Shown: positions 10,529 to 21,307 of the stretch, piece by piece
Layout of the letters: each line of letters begins with the position of its first letter
How positions within the stretch are numbered: position 1 is the stretch's first letter
Assembly: GCF_018612875.1 (NCBI RefSeq)
Contig: NZ_JAGGRI010000031.1
Span: 1-62,143 of the forward strand
Direction: 5' to 3'
Length of the DNA stretch: 62,143 nt
From: Lysobacter sp. ISL-50
GTDB taxonomy: Bacteria; Pseudomonadota; Gammaproteobacteria; Xanthomonadales; Xanthomonadaceae
Notes under the pieces: model-generated
Databases searched by the model: none
What the model saw: the letters and a program-made list of their open reading frames with translations, nothing else
What the model was told of the DNA's origin: nothing
Program-made: the position numbers and the translations under genes

Positions 10529-11317
10529 ATGCCGATGAGCCACCCGCTGCTGAGCCTGCGCGAGGGCCCTGTCGCCCGCCTGCGCCTGAATCGTCCCGAG
10601 CTGCACAACGCGTTCGACGCCATCCTGATCGCGGCCCTGACCGGCGCGCTGGAGTCGGTCGGCGCCGACGACGGCGTGCGGGTGGTGGTGATCGAAGGCG
10701 AAGGCGCTTCGTTCTCGGCCGGCGCCGACCTCAACTGGATGCGCGGCATGGCCGCGGCCGGCGAAGCGGAAAACCGCGAGGACGCGCTGGCCCTGGCCCG
10801 GCTGATGCGCACCCTCAACGAACTGCCCAAGCCGACCCTGGCCCGGATCCAGGGCGCGGCCTTCGGCGGCGGCGTCGGCCTGGTCGCCTGCTGCGACATC
10901 GCCATCGCCGCGCCGCAGGCCAAGTTCGGCCTGACCGAAAGCAAGCTCGGCCTGCTGCCGGCGGTGATCTCGCCGTATGTGATCGAAGCCATCGGCGCGC
11001 GCCAGTCGCGGCGCTGGTTCGCCAGCGCGGAGATCTTCGACGCCGCCGCCGCGCTGCGCATCGGCCTGCTGCACGAGGTGGTCGCGGCCGATCAGCTCGA
11101 CGCGGCGATCGACCAGCAGATCGCGCTGCTGCTCAAGGCCGGCCCGCACGCGGCCGCGCAGGCCAAGGCGCTGGTGCGCCGGGTCGCCGGCGAACGCGAC
11201 GGCGCCCGCCTGGACGCCGACAACGCGGCCTTGATCGCGGGACTGCGAGTATCGGCTGAAGGTCAGGAAGGGCTGTCCGCGTTCCTGGATAAGCGCAAGC
11301 CAAACTGGATCGCGTAA
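10529..11317 (+). CDS. liuC: Methylglutaconyl-CoA hydratase (enoyl-CoA hydratase family)
   Basis: A 262-aa crotonase-superfamily enzyme. It hydrates 3-methylglutaconyl-CoA to HMG-CoA, the step between LiuBD and MvaB in leucine breakdown. The oxyanion-hole regions are visible as 'FSAGADLNWM' and 'IQGAAFGGGVGLVACCDIAI', and the second catalytic region as 'KFGLTESKLGLLPAVI', with Glu in place for hydratase chemistry. ATG codons at 10529 and 10535 are both possible starts. The gene diverges from feoA, with 75-123 bp between them depending on the feoA start. Assignment to this substrate rather than a general enoyl-CoA relies on the neighbouring liu genes. Confidence 0.85.
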   Translation: MPMSHPLLSLREGPVARLRLNRPELHNAFDAILIAALTGALESVGADDGVRVVVIEGEGASFSAGADLNWMRGMAAAGEAENREDALALARLMRTLNELPKPTLARIQGAAFGGGVGLVACCDIAIAAPQAKFGLTESKLGLLPAVISPYVIEAIGARQSRRWFASAEIFDAAAALRIGLLHEVVAADQLDAAIDQQIALLLKAGPHAAAQAKALVRRVAGERDGARLDADNAALIAGLRVSAEGQEGLSAFLDKRKPNWIA

Positions 11318-11513
11318 ATCAGGCCCGTCGCTCCGGCAGAAACCGTAATCGACCGGCCCCGGCGACACCGCGCAAACCCAGCCCCTTCATCCCGGCAGAA
11401 TCCCTAACCTGCCTGCCTCAGTAACGAAGCCACGCGCCCGCCTCGACGCCCCCCCCACGTCCCGAACCCAACCTCACCGCCCCTCTGCCCCCGCTTCCGC
11501 CCTGGAGCCCGCC

Positions 11514-11903
11514 ATGTTCGATCACATGGGTTTCGCCGTTTCCGACCTGCGACGCAGCCACGACTTCTACCTGCGCGCGCTGGCGCCGCTGGGCTACGGC
11601 CTGGTGATGTCGCTCGGCAAGGAACAGACCGGCGGCTACGAAGGCCACGCCTTCGGCCCGCAGCACGAGCCCGCGTTCTGGATCGGCACCGGCGAGCGCA
11701 CCTCGGCCGGCCTGCACGTGGCGCTGAAGGCGAAATCGCGCGAGCAGGTCGATGCCTTCCACGCCGCCGCGCTGGCCGCCGGCGGGCGCGACAACGGCGC
11801 GCCGGGCATTCGCCCGCACTACTCGCCCGATTACTACGGCGCGTTCGTGATCGATCCCGACGGCAACAACATCGAAGCGGTCTGCCGCATACCGGCGCAG
11901 TGA
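11514..11903 (+). CDS. VOC-family (glyoxalase/bleomycin-resistance) protein
   Basis: A 129-aa single vicinal-oxygen-chelate domain protein with paired beta-alpha-beta-beta-beta modules: 'MFDHMGFAVSDLRRSHDFYL' at the N-terminus and 'GAFVIDPDGNNIEAVCR' at the C-terminus. His4 and the C-terminal Glu are candidate metal ligands. The ribosome site 'ctggag' lies 7 bases before the ATG. Substrate unknown. It sits between liuC and liuD on the same strand, so it may be co-expressed with leucine-degradation genes, but nothing in the sequence ties it to that pathway. Confidence 0.8.
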   Translation: MFDHMGFAVSDLRRSHDFYLRALAPLGYGLVMSLGKEQTGGYEGHAFGPQHEPAFWIGTGERTSAGLHVALKAKSREQVDAFHAAALAAGGRDNGAPGIRPHYSPDYYGAFVIDPDGNNIEAVCRIPAQ

Positions 11904-12123
11904 GCCGCCGCGGCGCCGTCAACACTTCGGCGTATGGGCGAGCGCCGGCACCACCAGATCACGCAAACGCGCGCAGCGTCGCGCTACGTCGCGGTTTCGC
12001 CCGGCCGATCAGGCGACACGGCGCCCGCTAATCGGCGAAAATCCCCGCATCGCGTCGGCTGGCCGGCGTAGTCACCGGTTCCGACCGTCTTTCTTTCCAT
12101 GCGCACACGCGCCCCGACTTGCG

Positions 12124-14151
<2,028 letters not shown>

Positions 14152-14259
14152 TTCGGTACACCGGCGAAGTACGCGCGTCCTCGCCTCGCGTTTCCCTCAA
14201 GGCCGTCGTTGGATGAGGTGACGGCGCTGCGCCGACCAAATACGCGCGTCCTTTCCTAC

Positions 14260-14803
14260 CGTCATTCCCGCGAACGCGGGAATCCAGGGCCTTTCGTGCG
14301 AGGACGTTTGAAGTCGCTGGATTCCCGCGTTCGCGGGAATGACGTTCTGGAAGGATGACGCTGAAGTCTCTAGATTCCCGCTTTCGCGGGAATGACGTTC
14401 TTGAAATATGACGCTGAAGTCTCTGGATTCCCGCTTTCGCGGGAATGACGGACTGGAGGGATGACGCTGAATCCTCTGGATTCCCGCGTTCGCTGGAATG
14501 ACGTTCTTGAAATATGGTGCTGAAGTCTCTGGATTCCCGCCTTCGCGGAAATAGCGACCCGGGATGCGGTGAAGACTCTGCACACCGTCCAAGTCCGCAC
14601 GCCCTTACCTACCGTCATTCCCGCGAACGCGGGAATCCAGGGCCTTTCGTGCGAGAACCTTTGAAGTCACTGGATTCCCGCGTTCGCGGGAATGACGGTC
14701 TGGAAGGATGACGCTGAAGTCTCTGGATTCCCGCCTTCGCGGGAATGACGGACTGGAGGGATGACGCTAAAGACTCTGGATTCCCACCTTCGCGGGAATG
14801 ACG
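14260..14803. repeat. Array of ten 27-bp palindromes with a 53-bp period
   Basis: Ten copies of a palindromic element (type tggattcccgcgttcgcggg followed by aatgacg) occur at 14260, 14318, 14371, 14424, 14477, 14530, 14613, 14671, 14724 and 14777. Neighbours in the same orientation are exactly 53 bp apart and have nearly identical 26-bp spacers. Two copies (14260, 14613) are inverted and start two similar super-modules, each with its next element 58 bp on. This fills most of the 835-bp gap between liuD and the first lipoprotein gene. No ORF here is credible. A single related copy lies at 43853-43880. Confidence 0.88.
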
Positions 14804-14986
14804 ACTGGAGGGAAACCGGGAATAACACCCTTGAAAGACCCACGAACACCCGCCCACTTGACCGCAACCCCCATCCGCGCCGAATAATGGTGCCGCAAAC
14901 GCGTCAATCCCGGCTGGGAGCGCCGGATTCATCGGCCGCCGTACCACGGCGGCCCCTGGTCTGTGTGTTCTATGGAGGGAAGTCCC

Positions 14987-15727
14987 ATGCGTTTACCCAT
15001 GCTGTCGTCGCGGGTACGAAAGCTGTTCGCGGCCGGCCTCACGCTGGCCTTGCTGAGCGGGTGCAGCGTCACCAGCTTCGAATCGCCGCCGAGCGGCACC
15101 CAGGTCGCCTGCGATCCGCGTCTGGTCGGGCAATGGCGCAGCCGTCAACTCGACGACACCGACCGGATCAGCATCCTGCCGAAGGATTGCGGATTGATCG
15201 ACCGCAACACCGGCGAGTGCCCTTCCGACCTGATCGGCTACCGCTTTACGTATCTGCCCGATGCCACTGGCGGGTACATCGTCGCGACCGACGCCACGCT
15301 GGCGACTCAACCTGCCACCTGCCAGGGCATGCATAGGGAAGACTCCGATGACGACAGCGATTCGCATCGGGGTCGTTACATGCTCCTGCGCTATGTCGTC
15401 ACCCCGGATCGGATCGCGATCCACAGCGTCGATACGCTGCGAATGGCGAGGCTGATCGCCGCGGGCACGGTCCCCGGCACCGTCAAGAACACCGACAACC
15501 ACGCCGAACACCCCGACATCACCTCGGTCAAGCAACTCGACGCCGCGCTGCGCGAAACCAAGGCGAAGTACGACGAGCCGCAGATCGACGCATCGGTGAA
15601 AGGCAGCAGCCCGCAGATCGATGCGCTGCTGGCTTCGCGCAAGGATCTGTTCTTCGCCAAGCCGGGCATCGTCCTGCGCCGCGACGGCAAAGCCGCGACA
15701 AAACCCTCGCCCCGCTCGAACCGCTGA
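14987..15727 (+). CDS. Putative lipoprotein, lipocalin-like GxW motif (paralogue 1 of 3)
   Basis: A 246-aa protein with a lipoprotein signal peptide ending in the lipobox 'LLSGC' (Cys about residue 25). The mature part begins with 'FESPPSG....CDPRLVGQWRS', whose G-x-W resembles the first conserved block of lipocalins. 'tggaggga' lies 7 bases before the ATG. The next two genes encode proteins with the same opening pattern (E-x-P/S...C-D...G-x-W), so the three form a tandem paralogue set. Probably anchored in the outer membrane. Ligand and role unknown. Confidence 0.72.
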   Translation: MRLPMLSSRVRKLFAAGLTLALLSGCSVTSFESPPSGTQVACDPRLVGQWRSRQLDDTDRISILPKDCGLIDRNTGECPSDLIGYRFTYLPDATGGYIVATDATLATQPATCQGMHREDSDDDSDSHRGRYMLLRYVVTPDRIAIHSVDTLRMARLIAAGTVPGTVKNTDNHAEHPDITSVKQLDAALRETKAKYDEPQIDASVKGSSPQIDALLASRKDLFFAKPGIVLRRDGKAATKPSPRSNR

Positions 15728-15851
15728 CACGGCTCACCGGACGGGCGTGCGCGGATCGCAACGATTCGCGCAACGCCGCGATCCCATCGGCGATCGCGAT
15801 GCGGCTTGAATGCGCGTCGCCCGTCGCCATCCATTCGCAGAGATTCCCACC

Positions 15852-16517
15852 ATGCCGGCGCACTTCCATTCCACCGTCTGGCGCGCACTGGCCGCGGCCA
15901 TCGCCCTGTCCGTCTCGCTGGCCGGTTGCCTGATCGTCGAAAACCCGCCGTCGGCGGGCCTGCCCTGCGACCGCGCCCTGGTCGGCGACTGGGGCCTGAT
16001 CGAGGGCGAGGCCATCCTCGACTCATCCGGCCGCGCCGCGGACGATGACTTCACCGACGACGACGAACGCCGTCTGCGCATCGATGCCCAATGCCGCGCC
16101 CACCTGCCGGCCAAGTACGAGCCGCGTCAGGTCCAACTCGGCGTGTACAAGGCCAACGGCCATCGCTACCTGGCGCTGCCCCTGGCCGACGTGGCGGTGC
16201 TTCTGACCGGCAAGAAGGGCGCGCAGGAAGTGGCCAGCGACGCTCTCAGGGCGAAGTATCCGCACACCGTAAGCCTGATGCGTTATGAGACCGAGCCCGG
16301 GTTCGTGACCCTTGACCTGGGCAATCCCGATCAGCTCAGGCAAGTGGTCGCCGAGCGCAACGCCCGCAACGGCCTCTCCGGCCCGGACGCACCCGACTTC
16401 CTGACCGGCGAGCGCCGCGCGATCGCCAGGCAGCTGCGTGAACATCCGCAGCTGTTCGAGGCGCCCGATCGCAGTACCCTTTATCGTTTCAAGCGTATAC
16501 CCCCCGCCGCGCACTGA
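15852..16517 (+). CDS. Putative lipoprotein, lipocalin-like GxW motif (paralogue 2 of 3)
   Basis: A 221-aa protein with the lipobox 'LAGC' at about residues 23-26. The mature start 'VENPPSAGLPCDRALVGDWG' repeats the pattern of its neighbours, followed by a beta-rich domain ('YEPRQVQLGVYKANGHRYLA'). The chosen ATG (MPAHFHST) gives a normal signal peptide; an upstream ATG at 15810 would add 14 charged residues and spoil it. The third paralogue starts 9 bp after its stop, so the two are in one operon. Confidence 0.7.
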   Translation: MPAHFHSTVWRALAAAIALSVSLAGCLIVENPPSAGLPCDRALVGDWGLIEGEAILDSSGRAADDDFTDDDERRLRIDAQCRAHLPAKYEPRQVQLGVYKANGHRYLALPLADVAVLLTGKKGAQEVASDALRAKYPHTVSLMRYETEPGFVTLDLGNPDQLRQVVAERNARNGLSGPDAPDFLTGERRAIARQLREHPQLFEAPDRSTLYRFKRIPPAAH

Positions 16518-16526
16518 GAGGCCGCC

Positions 16527-17186
16527 ATGACCCCGCCCGATCCGTGCTTCCGCGCCGCCGCTCGCCCCGCCGGGGCCGCGCCGACTGGCCGCCGCCGCGG
16601 CTGGACGAACGCGGTGATCGCCGCGGCCGTCCTCGCCGGCCTCGGCGGCTGCGTCGCCTTCGAACACTCGCCGGTCGAATCGCCGACCTGCGACCCCGAC
16701 CTGCCCGGCACCTGGAACCTCAAGGCCCAGGGCGTCGCCAAGACCCTGCGCATCGACGCGCGCTGCCACACCGAAGACTGGCCGGGCCTGCACGAGCATC
16801 CCACGGCGCTGGATCTGACCGGCTTCAGCCTGGGCCGCGACCGCTACATCGTGCTGTCGCCGGCCGACGCCCAGCGCGCGATCGGCGCGCAGGGCGAATC
16901 GCTGGTCAAGGCCGCGCCGCCCGGCTCGGTATTCGTGATCCTGTACCGTGTCGAAAACGGCCGGGCCAGTGCCTGGCTGCCCGATTCGCAACGCGTGCTG
17001 GCCGCGATCGCCACCGGCGAACTCAACGGGCGCAAACTCGACGAGAAATTCCCCCTGGTGCAGGGCTCGGCCCAGGCCATCCGCGATACCCTCTCGCAAC
17101 GCGGCGCCCTGCTGTACAACACCGAAGCGAACAAGGCGATGGTGCTCGAACGCGTCCTCGCCCCGGCCTCAAAGGATTCCCCATGA
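16527..17186 (+). CDS. Putative lipoprotein, lipocalin-like GxW motif (paralogue 3 of 3)
   Basis: A 219-aa protein with a long basic n-region, the hydrophobic stretch 'AVIAAAVLAGLGGC' and the lipobox Cys at about residue 42. The mature opening is 'FEHSPVESPTCDPDLPGTWN', matching the other two paralogues. The sequence then diverges, with a beta-rich middle ('TALDLTGFSLGRDRYIVL'). Its stop overlaps the mvaB ATG by 4 bp, so a cell-envelope lipoprotein is translationally coupled to a leucine-degradation enzyme. This is odd and may simply reflect genome compaction. Confidence 0.7.
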   Translation: MTPPDPCFRAAARPAGAAPTGRRRGWTNAVIAAAVLAGLGGCVAFEHSPVESPTCDPDLPGTWNLKAQGVAKTLRIDARCHTEDWPGLHEHPTALDLTGFSLGRDRYIVLSPADAQRAIGAQGESLVKAAPPGSVFVILYRVENGRASAWLPDSQRVLAAIATGELNGRKLDEKFPLVQGSAQAIRDTLSQRGALLYNTEANKAMVLERVLAPASKDSP

Positions 17187-18082
17187 CCCAACCCGTTTCC
17201 GTACGCATCGTCGAAGTCGGTCCGCGCGACGGACTGCAGAACGAGAAATCGCAGATCGCCACCGCCGACAAGATCGCCCTGATCGATCGCCTGTCGGCCA
17301 CCGGCCTGCGCAGCATCGAAGCGACCAGTTTCGTCAGCCCCAAGTGGGTGCCGCAACTGGCCGACGCGGCCGAAGTGTTCACCGGCATCCATCGCCGCGC
17401 CGGCGTGCATTACCCGGTGCTGGTGCCCAACGAACAAGGCTACGAACGCGCGCGCGCCGTCGGGGTGGAGGAAATCGCGGTGTTCACCGCGGCCTCGGAA
17501 GCGTTCAACCTCAAGAACATCAACGCCAGCATCGACGAATCGCTGCAGCGCTTCGCGCCGGTGATGGCGCGAGCCAAGGCCGACGGCGTGGCGGTGCGCG
17601 GCTATGTCTCCACCGTGCTCGGCTGCCCGTATCAGGGCGAAGTGCCGGTCAGCGACGTGGTGCGCGTGGCCAAGGCCCTGCACGCGATGGGCTGCTACGA
17701 AATCTCCCTGGGCGACACCATCGGCGTCGGCACGCCGGGCAAGGCGCGGGCGATGTTCAAGGCGGTCGCCGCGGAAGTGCCGCTACAGGCGCTGGCGGTG
17801 CATTTCCACGACACCTACGGCCAGGCCTTGTCGAACATCCTGGCCTGCCTGGAAGAAGGCGTGGCGGTGGTCGATTCGGCCGTGTCCGGCACCGGCGGCT
17901 GTCCTTACGCCAAGGGCGCCAGCGGCAACGTCGCCAGCGAGGACGTGGTCTACATGCTGCACGGCCTGGGCATCGAGACCGGCGTGAATCTCGACGCCCT
18001 CGCCGACACCGGTCGCTGGCTGGCCGGGCTGCTGGGCCGCGAGACCGGCAGCAAGGTCGGCAAGGCGCTGGCGGCGGCGTGA
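17183..18082 (+). CDS. mvaB: Hydroxymethylglutaryl-CoA lyase
   Basis: A 299-aa HMGL-like TIM-barrel enzyme that splits HMG-CoA into acetyl-CoA and acetoacetate, the last step of leucine breakdown (also called LiuE). 'VGPRDGLQNEK' near the N-terminus supplies the catalytic Arg-Asp, 'AVHFHDTYGQAL' the metal-binding His pair, and 'SGTGGCPYAKGASGNVASED' the signature loop with the catalytic Cys. Length matches the family. It overlaps the upstream lipoprotein gene (ATGA) and the downstream GGDEF-EAL gene (GTGA), so all three are probably co-translated. Confidence 0.93.
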   Translation: MTQPVSVRIVEVGPRDGLQNEKSQIATADKIALIDRLSATGLRSIEATSFVSPKWVPQLADAAEVFTGIHRRAGVHYPVLVPNEQGYERARAVGVEEIAVFTAASEAFNLKNINASIDESLQRFAPVMARAKADGVAVRGYVSTVLGCPYQGEVPVSDVVRVAKALHAMGCYEISLGDTIGVGTPGKARAMFKAVAAEVPLQALAVHFHDTYGQALSNILACLEEGVAVVDSAVSGTGGCPYAKGASGNVASEDVVYMLHGLGIETGVNLDALADTGRWLAGLLGRETGSKVGKALAAA

Positions 18083-20637
18083 ATTCCGACGCGCCCGCCG
18101 ACGGTCCTCCCGCATCGCCCGCCGCGCAGGCGGCGACGACGGCGGACACCATCGCGGCGCTGCAACGCGCGCTGCAAGATCCGTCCCTGCCCGCGCCGCT
18201 GCGCGCGACTTTGGACGACGCGCTCGCCGCGCTGCAGCGCGAACCGGCCTCGCTGCACCGCGCCGCGTTCGATGCGATTCCCGACCTGGTCACCGTGCTG
18301 GAAGAAGACGGCACCGTGGTCGAGATCAACCGCCACGGCATGGGCGCGCACCGCCGTCTGCGCGAAGAGATCATCGGCCAGCCGATCCACGTGCTCAATC
18401 CGGAACTGCCGCGCGATCACATGGCGCCGGTGTGGGAAAGCCTGAACCGCGGCGAGAGCTACATCATCGAGGTCACCAACAAGCGCGGCGACGGCACCCG
18501 CTTCCCGGTCGAAGTGCATTCGGCCAGTTTCGAATTCGAAGGCAAGCGGCGCATCATCGCGGTCGCCCGCGACCTGAGCAATCGCGCCGAGACCGAGCTG
18601 CGTTTCCGCGAACTGGTCGAGACCATCGACCGCGGCGTGATCGTGCAGGACAAGGCGCTGCGCATCATCTACGCCAACAGCGCGGCGATGCGCCTGCTGT
18701 CGCTGCACAACGGCCAGAGCATCGCCGACGAACTGCGCAGCGGCCACTGGTTGGTGGTCGATGAGCGCGGCCGCGAACTCAAGCCCGAGCACTACCCCTC
18801 GCAACTCGCCCTGACCACCGGACGCATCGTCGAAAGCACCCTGCTCGGCCTGTACCACCGCGACCGCCGCGAGCTGATCTGGCTGTCGGTGACCGCGGTC
18901 CCGCATTTCCCGCCCGGCGGCGACCGCCCACATCAGGTGTTCGCGCTGTTCTCCAACGTCACCGAGCTCAAGCGCGACAGCGCCCTGTTCGACCGCGCCC
19001 AGGCCCTGGCCCACATCGGCGGCTGGGAATGGGACGCCGGCCGCGACCTGCTGTATCTGACCCAGGAGGCCGAACGCATCCTCGGCCGCGAGAGCACGCC
19101 GACGCGGATCGAAGAACTGCTCGAATGCCTGCAGCCTCTGGATCGACATCGCTTGCGCAACGCGCTCGAACGCACTCTCGCCGGCGGCCGCGGCATCGAC
19201 CTGGAACTGCAGGGCCTGCGTCCCGACGGCAGCGGCTTCTGGGTGCGCGCGATCGCCGACGCCGGCGTCGGCGACGTGGTGCGGCAGGTGCTGACCGGAA
19301 CCTTCCAGGACATCACCGAACGCAAGCACGAAGAAGAACACCTGCGCATCCAGGCGCGCAGCGATCCCTTGACCGGCCTGCTCAACCGCGACGCGGTGCA
19401 GGCCGAACTCGAACGCCGCCTGGACACGTTTCCGCATTCGCCGCTGGCGGTGCTGTACATCGATCTGGACCGCTTCAAGGTGGTCAACGACGTGCTCGGC
19501 CATGCCGCCGGCGATCGCCTGCTGGCTTCGGCCGCGCGCCGCATCCGCCACGCGGTCGGCGATCAGGCCCAGATCGCGCGCTTCGGCGGCGACGAATTCC
19601 TGGTGGTGTGCTCGCTCGACAGCGATCCGAACCGCGGCGAACGCCTGGCCGACGCGATCCTGGACATCTTCGGCGACAGCTTCCGCGTGGACGGGGAAGA
19701 ATTCAGCATCACCGCCAGCATCGGCATCAGCCAGGCGCCGCTCGACGGCCGCACCGCGCAGCAGCTGATCCAGAGCGCCGACGTGGCCATGTACGACAGC
19801 AAGCGCCGCGGCCGCAACAGCTGGCAGGCGTTCACGCCGGAACTGGCCGAGCAGCAATTGCACCGCCTGCAGTTGGAAACCCATCTGCGCCGCGCCGTGC
19901 ACAACGACGAATTCCATCTGGTCTATCAACCGCAGGTGGACCTCAACGACGGCCGCGTGATCGCGGTCGAAGCGCTGATCCGCTGGCGCAACCGCTCGCT
20001 CGGCGAGATGCGCCCGGACCGTTTCATCGATCACGCCGAAACCACCGGCGACATCGTCGGCATCGGCGGCTGGGTGCTGCACGAAGCCTGCCGGCAGTTG
20101 CGGCAATGGCGCGACGACGGCCTGAAGATCGAACGCGTCGCGGTCAACGTTTCCTATCGCCAATTCCTCGGCGACGATCTTGCCAGCAACGTCGCCGCCG
20201 CGCTGGCCGAATACGGCCTCACCGGCACCGCGCTGGAACTGGAATTCACCGAACGGGTGCTGATCGAAGACGCGCCCGACACCGTGCGCACCTTCGCGCG
20301 ATTGCGCGAGTTGGGCGTGAGCCTGTCGATCGACGATTTCGGCGAAGGCTACAGCGCGCTCAACTACCTGCGCCGCCTGCCGATCCACGGCCTCAAGCTC
20401 AGCCAATTGTTCGTGCAGGGCGTGCCGGACAATCAGTCCGACGTCGCGGTGTGTCAGGCGGTGACCGGCATCGCCCGCAGCCTGGGCCTGGGACTGGTCG
20501 CCGAGGGCGTGGAGACCGAACGCCAGCGCGCGTTCCTGCGCGAGCTGGGCGTGGCCATCGGCCAGGGCTTCCTGTTCGCGCCGGGCCTGATGCCCGACGA
20601 TCTGCGCGACTACTGCCGGGCGCAGCAGCCGAATTGA
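18079..20637 (+). CDS. PAS-GGDEF-EAL cyclic-di-GMP turnover protein
   Basis: An 852-aa cytoplasmic signalling protein with a GTG start overlapping the mvaB stop. It has several PAS-like domains (about 60-170, 173-295, 300-415), then a GGDEF domain with intact 'RFGGDEF' at 501-507, and an EAL domain with intact 'EALIRW' at 631-636 and 'DDFGEGYS' later. I see no RxxD inhibitory site at the usual place before GGDEF. Both synthesis and hydrolysis of c-di-GMP are possible; which one dominates cannot be told from sequence. No membrane segment is visible, so the signal is probably cytosolic and sensed by PAS. Coupling to HMG-CoA lyase is unusual. Confidence 0.9.
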   Translation: MNSDAPADGPPASPAAQAATTADTIAALQRALQDPSLPAPLRATLDDALAALQREPASLHRAAFDAIPDLVTVLEEDGTVVEINRHGMGAHRRLREEIIGQPIHVLNPELPRDHMAPVWESLNRGESYIIEVTNKRGDGTRFPVEVHSASFEFEGKRRIIAVARDLSNRAETELRFRELVETIDRGVIVQDKALRIIYANSAAMRLLSLHNGQSIADELRSGHWLVVDERGRELKPEHYPSQLALTTGRIVESTLLGLYHRDRRELIWLSVTAVPHFPPGGDRPHQVFALFSNVTELKRDSALFDRAQALAHIGGWEWDAGRDLLYLTQEAERILGRESTPTRIEELLECLQPLDRHRLRNALERTLAGGRGIDLELQGLRPDGSGFWVRAIADAGVGDVVRQVLTGTFQDITERKHEEEHLRIQARSDPLTGLLNRDAVQAELERRLDTFPHSPLAVLYIDLDRFKVVNDVLGHAAGDRLLASAARRIRHAVGDQAQIARFGGDEFLVVCSLDSDPNRGERLADAILDIFGDSFRVDGEEFSITASIGISQAPLDGRTAQQLIQSADVAMYDSKRRGRNSWQAFTPELAEQQLHRLQLETHLRRAVHNDEFHLVYQPQVDLNDGRVIAVEALIRWRNRSLGEMRPDRFIDHAETTGDIVGIGGWVLHEACRQLRQWRDDGLKIERVAVNVSYRQFLGDDLASNVAAALAEYGLTGTALELEFTERVLIEDAPDTVRTFARLRELGVSLSIDDFGEGYSALNYLRRLPIHGLKLSQLFVQGVPDNQSDVAVCQAVTGIARSLGLGLVAEGVETERQRAFLRELGVAIGQGFLFAPGLMPDDLRDYCRAQQPN

Positions 20638-20712
20638 GCGCGCGCACACTGATGGCTTCGTGCGCTTCTCGCCAAGCGCCATGATCGCGACAGCGGACAA
20701 TGGAGTGACCGA

Positions 20713-21045
20713 ATGACTCAGCAACAACCGCCCGCTCTGGCCGCGTCGATGCCGTCGTCCAAATCGTGGATCATCCCGTTCGCACTCGCGCTGGCTTTCT
20801 GGTGCGCGGCCTTGACCTTCTACTACCTGGCGAACCGCAGCAATTGCTTCGCCGCGCTACTGCTGCTGATCGCCGGCGTGTTGCTGTTCTGCCTGCCCGC
20901 GGCGATCTGCGCGATCGTCTCGATCTATCGCCGGCCGCTGACGATCCTGGGCCTGGCCTTGAGCGGCGCGGCGCTCGCGGCCGCGGCTCAGTATCTGGTC
21001 TCGGCCATCGACAAGTGCTATTGCGGCTGCGGCTATCCGGGATAA
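20713..21045 (+). CDS. Small membrane protein of unknown function
   Basis: A 110-aa protein with three hydrophobic segments ('WIIPFALALAFWCAALTFYY', 'FAALLLLIAGVLLFCLPAAI', 'PLTILGLALSGAALAAAAQ') and a Cys-rich C-terminus 'CYCGCGYPG'. The N-terminal 15 residues are polar. It stands alone on the + strand after the GGDEF-EAL gene and converges with the glucan-synthase unit. Not recognised; the CxCxC tail could bind metal. Confidence 0.6.
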   Translation: MTQQQPPALAASMPSSKSWIIPFALALAFWCAALTFYYLANRSNCFAALLLLIAGVLLFCLPAAICAIVSIYRRPLTILGLALSGAALAAAAQYLVSAIDKCYCGCGYPG

Positions 21046-21073
21046 AGCGCGATCGTCGAACAACGCCCGCCGC

Positions 21074-21307
21074 TCATTCGTCCGGAAGATGCCGCCGGCC
21101 CGGATCGCAGTGATTCAAGGTCAGCATGCGCGCGATGCGTTCTTCCGCATAACGGCGGTCTTCCGGATTCAGGCCCTCGACGATCGGCTCGACCAAGGCC
21201 TTGAACTGCGGCCAGAACTGCGCCTCGCTGCGCAGGCTCGCGCGCCAGTGCGGCAGCATCCGCTCCAGGCGGGCGAGCTCGATGTCCAGTTGCAGGCGCG
21301 AGCTCAT
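21074..21307 (-). CDS. Small hypothetical protein coupled to cyclic glucan synthase
   Basis: A 77-aa helical, charged protein ('LQLDIELARLERMLPHWRAS', 'RYAEERIARMLTLNHCDPG'). Its ATG overlaps the glucan-synthase stop by 4 bp, so it is co-translated with that gene. No signal peptide or membrane segment. Function unknown; the coupling suggests a regulator or accessory of the synthase, which is an inference. Confidence 0.6.
   Translation of the reverse strand: MSSRLQLDIELARLERMLPHWRASLRSEAQFWPQFKALVEPIVEGLNPEDRRYAEERIARMLTLNHCDPGRRHLPDE

Noticed and set aside
14260-14803. CRISPR-like array (regular repeats with 26-bp gaps)
   Set aside because: The 'spacers' are nearly identical to each other, the repeats are full palindromes, some copies are inverted, and no cas gene is near.
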